Below, in pieces: positions 55,393-64,000 of a stretch of DNA of 64,000 nt (the stretch's first letter is position 1; each line of letters begins with the position of its first letter). The position numbers and the translations under genes are program-made. Source of the DNA: Larix kaempferi (lineage: Eukaryota > Streptophyta > Pinopsida > Pinales > Pinaceae); the NCBI GenBank assembly GCA_027924585.1, contig BSBM01000076.1, positions 9,594,001-9,658,000 on the forward strand, written 5' to 3'. The notes below the pieces were generated by a model. It did no database searches, was not told where the DNA came from, and saw only the letters and a list, made by a program, of their open reading frames with translations.

Positions 55393-56323
55393 TGTAATGT
55401 CCCCAATTCTAGGGGTGCCTGTTTTGCAATTGGGAGAGCTTTCGAAGCTATAGTCAATGAAGAAAAGGGGTCACTATTGATGTTAGTTAGCCTAGAAAAG
55501 TTGTCCATCTCTAGAAAAGTGACTAATAACATGGTGGATGGTATTGGGTGTTCCATGGTATTAACCATGGTATTGTTTATCTCTAGAAAAGTGACTAATA
55601 GCATGGTGGATGGTATTTGATGGCCATGGTATTGACCATGGTATCGGGTTCCAAAAAAGAAATAAAAGGAGAAAAACTCATGCATTTTTGCTGGCCCATG
55701 GTATTGGGTTTGAAAAAAGAAATAAAAAGAGAAGAACTCGTGCGTTTTGGACATGCTTGTTTTGATATTGATCTCTTAAGACTGTCTGAGGGTTAGCTTA
55801 GAGTTTTCGTTGGGGTTTGTCAAAACCCCTCCATCTTTTGTTTAGTGTCGGTGGTGCAATACCCACCCTAACTAAACCCATCATTTAAATTTGGAGTAGT
55901 TTGGGTATGTCACCTTCAGCTATATGGAGGGGCTGAGTTAAGAAGAATCCATCAAAGCAAGAATAGCCAGAAGTCTCTAAGGGGCCAAATTATTCCACAA
56001 AAGAGCAGAGATTGTGACATTGGCATCAATACTAGGTTTTAGTAACTTATGTTCTAGTATTTCATACCTGCTGTAGCAGCCATAGTTTGTGTGCTCTGTA
56101 TTCCTGTAGCTTTTGTGTTACTCTCCACCTCATAATAAATCTAATGTTCTTCCTCTCAATTGAATGTGCCTCCAAAGTATTTTGAATGAATTTTTGTGGT
56201 CTGCTAATTGTTAAAGTAAGTGTGTAAATCAAGGTGTATGCAATCCTCATATAACAGATACAAACAACAATATCAATAAAAATTTGGGTATATTTCTTGC
56301 ACAATCAGTTTGGGTACATCACA
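55393..56323 (+). repeat. 5' LTR of LARD-B
   Basis: 931 bases. Positions 55508-55625 hold two tandem units of about 78 bases (TCTAGAAAAGTGACTAATA, ATGGTGGATGGTATT), and CCATGGTATT-type strings recur several times to 55710. Confidence 0.88.
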
Positions 56324-56324
56324 G

Positions 56325-56335
56325 TGGTATCAGAG
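56325..56335 (+). other. Primer-binding site of LARD-B
   Basis: TGGTATCAGAG, an exact initiator-Met complement, one base after the LTR. Confidence 0.9.
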
Positions 56336-56599
56336 TTAGTTTTCCTGCCAACCTGCGTTTGCATGAGACATTGAGGGATATGGGAGACAAGAGAAATCTT
56401 TTCAAGGAGAGTATGCTCAAGAAACTGAGTGACTTAGTCAAGGAACATGAATAAGCAAATCAAAGACCGGAGGAAATGCTTCTATATCAAGAATGTCTAT
56501 AAATTGTCGGGGATGCATGCACAGTCATACCTTTTTGAGAATATCACATAGCCAAGTACAAAAGTTGGCCAAAGCAACGGGACGAGGATTATCTTAAAA

Positions 56600-58450
56600 G
56601 CATCGGGCAGAAATTGAAGAAATATGAGCATGAGGAGAAGCAGGCATCGAGTCGAACCGAGGAATTGTGCATAGAAGAAGACCAAACAGCCATAGACGAA
56701 GACAATAACATTAGTATAATGGATGAGTATACATATTATATAGCTCCCAAATCAATAGAAGATGAAGATGCAACATCTTGTCCTATTTATGATGACTATA
56801 GGGATGTGGAGGAGCCAACTCCTTTCCCTATGTGTGACGTTGACGATGACATGGATTCCACATCTCATCCTATTTATGACATGTATGATGATACAGGAAT
56901 GATTGTACCTAGATATGACGAGTTGGGAATGGGTGCACTTGAGTAGGATGAGAACTTAGCATAGAATGAGTTACCTTTTGAGGACAATTTCATTTCTCAG
57001 GAGAGAGACAATGAAGGGGATGAAGTGATAAATGAGAGATTGTATGGAAATAATGATCCACATGAGTTAGTTGATTCTTTGTATGACATCCCATATCATG
57101 CTGTTGAGATGGCATTACATGATTTGGAGAGCCAACTATTGGTCACAGCGGAGAAAGTTGTGTAGGTATTGACGAGAGCAGATGGTGCTCATAAGTTTAT
57201 TAAAGACCTTATGTGGAAGTCCTAGTTCGAGGAGAGGCACGAGGGAGTTGCGGAAGGGGTCACTAGTACTCAATTGTGCATCATCAAAGAAGCACTAGAG
57301 CTGTTGAAGTTTGATTACTTATAGTTGTTCATGGATAGGGACCTTGGTCTTAAGTTTGTTGAAGACAAGGCAAAGAAATTTGAAGAACTTAGTTATCATC
57401 TGAGTTTGGAACAATATTCATCATTCACAGCAGTAAAGGTTTCACCATCATTGATAGCGGTGACCCATGACGACATGACTGGCTCTCATGTTTTGAGGGG
57501 AGAGCCTCTGGTGATGATTACGGATGAGGAGTGTTGAGAGTTGCAGGCGCTCGAGGGGAGATATGACATAGAGGGGTTGGACTAGGTGTATGTTTTGCAT
57601 TATGTGGATCATGAGCCGCCTATGTGGTAGGGAGGCTTAGCCACAGAGGAGGTAGTTGAGCAGATTCTGTGTGGGTCAGCTAGCATGGGAGTATATGCAT
57701 CTATGGATTGGGTGGACGGATATATGATGGATGTGGGGACACACTAGGATAGGCTCCGTTAACATCAGTGGAATGCTTGCTATAGTAGCACATACAGGAT
57801 ACCCGATGGCACAGGAGGTTATGGTTGTATATAGCAACATACAAGAGGATTCACGAACACAGGGTAGTGTACAGTGGAGCTTCAGAGTGTTTTCTCCAGG
57901 GAGACCTCCTGATAGAGGCATTGAGCATACCATTGACTTGAGGTTACCTGGGATCGAGGATTCGATGGGTGAGCTTCAGGATGCATCATATCCTTTGATG
58001 ATCTATCTTTATCTGGGATATCATTAGATGAGAGCTAGGGAGCTTGATGCCCATAGGTTTTCTCCTAGACTTCATCATAGGTTCTGGGTCATGCTCCTGA
58101 GGTTGACCAACGCACTAGCTACTTCCCAGTCAGACATGCAGTAGCAGAGATATCTATTGCTATTAGACAACAAGGCTTTGGAGGTTCACTTGAGGCAATT
58201 GTATGAGGTGGGTGGTATCTTAGCCACAACAGTGTTCCCTCATTTGGATCGTGGGATTGGTGTATAGAGTACACAAGAGAGATTGGATCGTAGTTGGTAG
58301 AGTAGGGGATGACATCATCTCTTATAGATATTTCCCATGTTTAGACCTTGAGTCCTCACTTAGGGAGAGGATCATGAAGGTTATGCAGGATTCACTTTCG
58401 GCAGACTATTCTTGGTATTTGCATGAGTATGAGGTGACGTAGGTGGCAAA
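56600..58450 (+). pseudogene. LARD-B first coding remnant, unrecognised
   Basis: A chain of frames separated by single stops (most at TAG/TGA where Gln or Trp codons may have stood). The first, 56614-56946, is acidic and has three diverged repeats of the type SCPIYDDYRDVEEPTPFP, PMCDVDDDMDSTS, HPIYDMYDDTG. It continues through SLYDIPYHAVEMALHDLESQ, FEELSYHLSLEQYSSFTAVK and LVMITDEEC to about 57540, then with frame changes past 58000. I see no zinc knuckle, no D-S/T-G, no YxDD. It could be a very diverged gag-like protein or a captured host sequence; the data do not decide. Confidence 0.45.
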
Positions 58451-59507
58451 GCTATTATCCGGGGAGGTACTTAGACCCCATGGGTTACTTGAGCACATTG
58501 ACAGTATTTGGGTTGGCGGATGTCTAGATGCAGTCGGGTGGGAGCTGATCAGATTAGCAGGATCATAGTCAGTTCTTGGTACTTGGTTTCCACTAGAAGA
58601 TATCATAACAAGGGCATGGCTCATTGGGATTAAGATGTGTTGGTTCATTGGGATTAAGATGCATCTGTCACTCCATCCTTCCGGTCTGTATCTTCAAACT
58701 AATGAAGGCAGCATAAACAACAATGATCACGTGGATGCATCTGATGTGTTGGTGGTAAAGAACACTTAGATGGTGATGTTCAAATGTTAAGGAATTCAAT
58801 AATAATTATTGAATGTATCCATAGGTGTGCAAAAGAAGAAGCACGTTACACCATCAAGAGAATTTTTAATTGCATTAAAATTTCATGTTCTTGAAATTTT
58901 CAGTCATTTTCTGCTATAAGTTAGTTGAGGAGAGATTATTGTATGAAGTCCCTTACACACCAACAGTAAAATGTCTTCACCCTTGCCACGAGTTGCCTTA
59001 TATATATGAAATCATAATTCATCAAAAAAGGTGATTATTAATACCGCATGTAGGAAGGAGATATCAGCACGCATTATTTAACGAAGTTGTTTAAAAATAT
59101 TATGAAGACTTCAGAATTGCATATGGAGATCGGGATGTGCATCGGATTCTTCATCACACTGCAAGGTTTCTGCCAGCAAAGAGAATACCCGGGTCCATGA
59201 TTGGGCAGTATTTGACGCTATCATGTAAAGAACGCCATAGATCTCGAAGGAGATAACCGACCCTTGGTATTTAGTTACAACAGATTGCTGAGATCGATGG
59301 AGATAATATAAATGAGATACTGCTGGAGATTCTACGATTCTACCTCCTTTTACACATTCTTGTTAAAATGTTCATTGGTTCATAGCTAAAGTTTGTTTTT
59401 AAGGAAGGATACTGCAACAGGAAATTTGGCATGTAAAGTTAATTTGAAAAAACTTAAATATTTTACCCTTCCCTAAAAATATTGATTCTATTGTCGAGAT
59501 TCCAGAC
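58451..59507. other. LARD-B interior without recognised content
   Basis: Contains a doubled TTGGGATTAAGATG string near 58625 and 58650, then AT-rich DNA with no domain. Confidence 0.4.
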
Positions 59508-60332
59508 TGTTAGACTACTGGAAAGTTGTAGAAGATTATGGCAGTTAGTTGCATTAGTTTTCTCAAGAGGCTTCTGCTCGGTTATTTGCTAAAAGGAAAA
59601 GATCTCACTGCCTATATAAGCAGGTAGAGAATTGACGAGAGGGAGATGAGGTTTCCAGCTGAGGAGCGGAGAGGCTTGAGAGAATTGGAGAGCCAAAGAG
59701 ACCGAGATTTTTTGGACTGTATCGAAGCCTGTATATTTTTTTGCAGTTAATACAGAAGCTCTTCTTTTCTTAACTTGAGTATCATTACGGTATTACTGTT
59801 CAGTATGCATTTCTTTCATCTGCATTCATGTCTGTGTTCTATGTCTAGGTATATTCTGTGGTTTGGTGAAGGAATTCATCTGTTTGGTGCTCCTCTCCAT
59901 CATTGATTATACCTGTTATGTGTAAATGGTTGTTTTCAGAATTCATCACTGTCAGATGCTCTGTTTATAATCGTTCTTTAAGTTAATTCTTCTAAAGCTG
60001 TGTTAGAGATTCATCCATAATAGATGCCTCTTGCATAGTGAACTGTTTCTTCATTTCGAACTATCTTTCATCTCTTATGCGCTGAACATAATACTTACCT
60101 TGCCTCAGAGTTATTATAAAGGAATTTCGCCAGTTATTAGCTATAAGTCATTAAAATTCAAGTTTTGACTCCATGCCCAATGGAATATCTTTGATTCACA
60201 GTTAGCTCAATGCTCTTTCTCTTTCTCATTCGGTCTTGCTGATCCACTTATTAAACCCAAATTAATCACTCAATTCCAAGATGTGCTAGCCATGCTTCTT
60301 ATGCAGTCAAGGAACATTTTCTAGCAATAACA
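59508..60332 (+). repeat. LTR-like segment inside LARD-B
   Basis: Starts TGTTAGACTACTGG, has a TATA box (CTATATAAGCAG near 59612), a T-rich downstream part, ends AATAACA and is followed four bases later by TGGTTATCAGC, resembling a primer site. No partner LTR is in the window and the flanks (cagac / agatg) are not a duplication, so this is tentative. Confidence 0.4.
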
Positions 60333-60359
60333 AGATGGTTATCAGCATGGCACGGTAGC

Positions 60360-61106
60360 AGTTAGTAGGGGTTGGGTTTTGTGGATTCCCTATTTGGTGG
60401 CGGGATCCGCGCATTCATCCGAGCGACGGATTGCTTCATATTATAGCGATGTTCAACAGAGCTGTGATAGTGGTCAGACTGCTATATTTTTAGGATGTCA
60501 GTGGAGGAGAGATTAAGGCTCAGTGTTTATGGCAGGGCATGTTTCCTTTTTCAGTATGAAAGGTCGAGCCTGATAGTGGAGCTGATATTGATGAGACGAC
60601 TAGTATTCGCTTCCCAAAGTTTATACTTGTGATGCTTAGGCTTGGATGCAATGAGGAGTGTCATCTTTTGAGGTGTTTGTGCAGCCTATGATTTATTGGC
60701 TCTTCATGGGTAGACACATGGAGGCTTTTGTTAGCACGTGGCAGATTGACGTGATGGGTAGAGGATGTTTCACACCTTACAGGATAGTTTGGGATCCTGG
60801 TGACGTTACCTCGGTTCCTATGTAGACCATCATCAATGGTGGTCGGTTCGGTGCTTACAATCATTTCAGCTCAGAGTTCCAAGAGAGGAGGATGCAAAAG
60901 TGGTATGACAGTCGGATGATGATTAGAGCAGTGAAGTGTCAACATGGTGGTCCTTTTCTGAGATTAGCTTGGAACTCGGGGATTTCAGACAATTCAACAA
61001 TTGACACAAAGGCAAGAGCTAGTTTTTGCTCTCATTCCAGGTTCAGTCCAGTTCATTTGATGGAGCATCAAATTATGGTGGCATTGCTTGAGGACAAGCA
61101 ATATTT
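60360..61106 (+). pseudogene. LARD-B second coding remnant, unrecognised
   Basis: One frame with few stops reads through FEVFVQPMIYWLFMGRHMEA, FVSTWQIDVMGRGCFTPYRI, VWDPGDVTSVP-stop, INGGRFGAYNHFSSEFQERR, KWYDSRMMIRAVKCQHGGPF, HQIMVALLEDKQYLGGED, ending against the purine tract. The open span 60892-61191 includes part of it. The fit of the last residues to the purine tract is as in real retroelement polyproteins, so this may be the C-terminus of an element-encoded protein, but it has no integrase, RNase H or envelope signature that I recognise. Confidence 0.45.
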
Positions 61107-61119
61107 GGGAGGGGAGGAC
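61107..61119 (+). other. Polypurine tract of LARD-B
   Basis: GGGAGGGGAGGAC directly before the 3' LTR. Confidence 0.88.
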
Positions 61120-62082
61120 TGTAATGTCCCCAATTCTAGGGGTACTTGTTCTGCAGTTGGGATAGCTTTCGAGGCTATAGTCAGTGAATAAAGGGGGTCA
61201 CTATTGATGTCACCTAAGCCTAGAAAAGTTGTTTATCTATAGAAAAGTGACTAATATCATGGTGGATGGTATTGGGTGTTCCATGGTACTAACCATGGTA
61301 TTGTTTATCTTTAGAAAAGTGACTAATAGCATGGTGGATGGTATTGGGTGTCCTATGCTATTGACCATGGTATTGGGTTTCAAAAATAAAATAAAAGGAG
61401 AAGAACTCATGCATTTTGGCTAACCCATGGTATTGGCTAGCCCATGGCATTAAATATGGTATTGGGTTCCAAAAAAGAAATAAAAAGAGAATAACTCATG
61501 CATTGTGGACATGCTTGTTTTGATATTGGTCTCTTAAGATTGTCTTAGGGTTAGCTCAGAGTTTTCGTTGGGGTTTGTCAAAACCCCTCCATATCTTGTT
61601 TAGTTTCGGTGGTGCAATACCCACCCTAGCTAGATCCTGTAATTTAAATTTGTAGCAGTTTAGGAACGTCATAGTCAAGCATAAGGAGGGGCTGAGTTAA
61701 GAAGGATCTATCAAGCAGGAATAGGAAGAACTCTCCAAGGGGTCGAATTCTTCCACAAGGGAGAAGAGATTATGACTTTGGCATAAATACCAGGTTTCAG
61801 TAACTTGTGTTTTAGTATTTCATAGCTAATGTAGCAGCCATAGTTTGTGTGCTTAGTATTCATGTAGATTATTGTGTTACTCTCCACCTCATAATAAAGC
61901 CAATGTTCTTCCTCTCAATTGAATGTGCCTCCAAAGTATTTTGAATGAATTTATGTGGCCTGCTAATTGTTAAAGTAGGTGTGTAAATCAAGGTGTATGC
62001 AATCTTCATATAATACATACAAACAACAATATCAATAAAAATTTGGTTATATTTCTTGCACAACCAGTTTGGGTACATCGTA
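61120..62082 (+). repeat. 3' LTR of LARD-B
   Basis: 963 bases, matching the 5' LTR with scattered changes and one extra CCATGGTATTGG-type unit near 61430. Ends ACATCGTA where the 5' copy ends ACATCACA. Confidence 0.88.
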
Positions 62083-63035
62083 GTTTGCAACTCTCCCCAT
62101 TTGACATCAATGGCAAAGGAATGCCCCCCCTGAACTTGTGCTTCTCCTTAAGCACTTAGTGACTAGATGAGATGGATATTACTCCCAATTGTTGTCTAAG
62201 ATATTCAACTGTCTATTTGGGAAGGGGTTTTGTTAAAATATCTACAATTTTTTTTTGGTTGGCAATATATTCCAACTTGACATTTTGTTCTTCTACTTGT
62301 TCTCTTAAGAAGTTATACTTTATTGGAATATGCTTTGTTCTCGGTTGCATAACAAGATTCTTTGAAAGATTTATTGCACTTGTGTTGTCACAAAGTATTG
62401 AGATTGGATGATCATATTCTACCTTAATATCTCTCAACGTCTACCCATAGAACTTGTGTGCAACATGGTGTTGTTGTTATATATTCGGCCTCTACTATGG
62501 ATAGAGAAATGGAAGACTATTTCTTGCTCAACCAAGACACTAGACTATTGCCTAGAAAGAATGCTCCTCCACTTGTACTTTTCCTATCATCAACATTGCT
62601 TGACCAATCCGCATCAGTATATGGCGGCTATGATGTTAGAGTAAAATTTTCACCTCTTGAGCATCATAAGTCGAAGTCCAAGGTGTCCTTTAGATATCTA
62701 AATATTATTTTCACTTCTCGCACATGACTTTCTTTTGGTCCAGCTTGGAACCGTGCAACCAATCCTACTACTTGCATGATGTTTGACCTTGATGGCGTCA
62801 CATATAATAGGTTGCCAATCATTGATGTGTACAATGTTTGATTTGCTTCCAGAGATTCATCATCTTTGCTCAATTTACAACTTGTGGCCATGGGTGAGCT
62901 AACTAGTGCACAATATTCCATTTTGAATTTCTTAAACATTTCTCTGATATACTTGGTTTGTGAAATGAATATTCCTTTGTCAGATTGAGAAATTTGTAAA
63001 CCAAGAAAGAATGATAGTGTTAATTTTTTGAGCAA
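62083..63035 (-). pseudogene. Copia-D reverse transcriptase (end) and RNase H
   Basis: Reading leftward from 63035: the RT end (FFLGLQISQSDKGIFISQTK, YIREMFKKFKM, SSPMATSCKLSKDDES, YTSMIGNLLYVTPSRSNIM), then RNase H with SGGAFFLGNSLVSWLSKK-stop, SLSIVEAEYITTT, ILCDNTSAINLSKNLV, RTKHIPIKYNFLREQVEE and VDILTKPLPK to 62213. The YVDD motif lies just beyond the right break at 63035, so the RT is truncated there. One stop near 62520 and a frame change near 62450 and 62660. LARD-B interrupts its 3' end. Confidence 0.92.
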
Positions 63036-64000
63036 ATATGATGAGCTTTGAACTTTAAAACTTTAAGTGCAGAAATACTGAATACTTGAATCAATGAGCC
63101 ATTCATTTACATGAAATATTCAACCATAACACAAGATTTACCCTGGGGGAAAACCCTCAAAACAATGAGGATGAAAAACCCTAGCAAATCTTCAGAGTAT
63201 AATTATGATAGATAGCAGAGAATGTCTTTTACAAAATAGTGGATTGCTTTCGGCACCCTAGGTGCTAGATAAGAGATAATACTATAAGCAATAGAGAATA
63301 TAGATCAATTCAATCAACTTGCCATGTGCCCAACACATTAATAACAAGCAAGAATCACCGCCATACAAGCTGTAGCGAATGGGTTGCATGGGTAATGGTG
63401 CATCACATGCAGAAACTGCGAATTGCCTTCTTGGAGAATTATCCTGCACAAATAGAAGTGCCTTGCCTTCAAGGGAGAAGAGAATTCGCTTCACATTGAA
63501 TTCATCAATCCTGTATAACATATTTATATATTCTTTACATGCATTGGCTTCTATTTTTATCTTCTGACTTCATGATGAACTCGCCCTCTATTTGGATGAA
63601 TCAATCTTGCATGAAGAAGAGCGCCCCACTTCTCATGCAGTGCATTAACTCACCGAATTGAGGGTTAAGATGAACTCGCCCCTTAACTGAAATATTGACC
63701 ACTTAGTTAGGTGTCTAACTTAAGTGTCGTCATGCAAGTGTCACAACTCAAGTTTCGTCTTTTAGTTTAACATAAGTGTTGTCATGCAATAACATTTAGT
63801 CAACTAGATCTTCTTTGTTATCACTTAGTTAACTCTCTTTAATTGATTATTTCTTGTTAACATCACTGTAAGGTAATGGATGATGATACCAACAGCTCAC
63901 AAGATTATCACATAAAATTGCATAAATCTGAAACATTAGAGTCATCAGAGAAACATAGAAATAGAGGAAATAAAGCTTCTCATTTGATGGAGCCCACAGA
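63036..64000. other. Right-edge spacer, possibly LTR-derived
   Basis: No coding domain is seen. ACACAAGATTTACCCTGGGG near 63130 resembles the ACACAAGATTTACATGGAAA string at 53878, so part of it may be LTR material. Several AAGTGTCGTCATGCAAGTGT-type doublings occur near 63720-63790. Confidence 0.4.

Larger units (their letters stand above)
55393..62082 (+). mobile_element. LARD-B: LTR element with non-pol interior
   Basis: LTRs 55393-56323 and 61120-62082 share the start TGTAATGTCCCCAATTCTAG and are alignable throughout. A primer site TGGTATCAGAG follows after one base, and a purine tract GGGAGGGGAGGAC precedes the 3' LTR. Target duplication gtctg/gtttg. The 4.8-kb interior shows no gag, protease, RT, RNase H or integrase motif, but has long stretches of decayed coding-like DNA. 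A further LTR-like piece lies at 59508-60332. Non-autonomous. Confidence 0.85.

Noticed and set aside
57676-58027. Opposite-strand frames in LARD-B as separate genes
   Set aside because: Both strands are open over the same span; only the plus strand continues in a chain with the neighbouring frames.
1-64000. CRISPR array, bacterial operon or phage
   Set aside because: No regularly spaced repeats of the right size and no prokaryotic genes; all identifiable content is plant retroelement.

Overview
The window looks like a retrotransposon graveyard from a large seed-plant genome. A gymnosperm seems likely, but that is inference. No intact host gene is visible. Every recognisable coding segment belongs to a plant transposable element: Ty1/Copia and Ty3/Gypsy elements with initiator-Met tRNA primer sites, and plant LINEs with a DUF4283/CCHC ORF1 and a C-terminal RNase H. 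Almost all carry stops and frameshifts.

Layout. 1-2177: the 3' end of an acidic open frame, then AT-rich DNA with short tandem duplications. 2178-7337: Copia-A (minus strand), complete with LTRs, PBS and PPT, and with a partly triplicated integrase; an inverted piece of related reverse transcriptase abuts its 5' LTR. 9183-10870: LINE-A, 5'-truncated, with a 16-bp target duplication. 11944-20788: a chimeric 1.7-kb tandem array (LTR, 3' untranslated module, flanking module) ending in Copia-B (minus), which has lost RT and RNase H. 21770-23240: a two-unit tandem duplication.

23860-40340 is a three-layer nest. Gypsy-A is split by Copia-C (25863-38804, TSD gttgc), whose 5' LTR is split by a near-full-length LINE-B (26166-33112, 17-bp TSD). 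40390-51450: Gypsy-B, broken by a solo LTR with a very GC-rich core (43800-44394) and by a DNA-transposon-like insert (44752-50374, 11-bp TSD), which itself carries a non-autonomous Copia-type element, LARD-A (45652-49950, TSD aatgg). 51470-52760: a LINE endonuclease fragment on the minus strand. 53406-55160: tandem duplications. 55393-62082: LARD-B, an LTR element with long non-pol coding remnants, inserted into the 3' end of Copia-D (minus), whose RT/RNase H follow at 62213-63035.

The best candidate for something undescribed is the region 3' of ORF2 in the two LINEs. In LINE-B, a frame of about 363 codons with only one stop begins inside the end of ORF2 in the +1 frame and ends in a coiled coil. 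LINE-A has the same order, frame relation and a similar coiled-coil motif. LINE-B also has a TAATG overlap between ORF1 and ORF2, which suggests termination-reinitiation. All boundaries and homologies were read by eye; no search was run.
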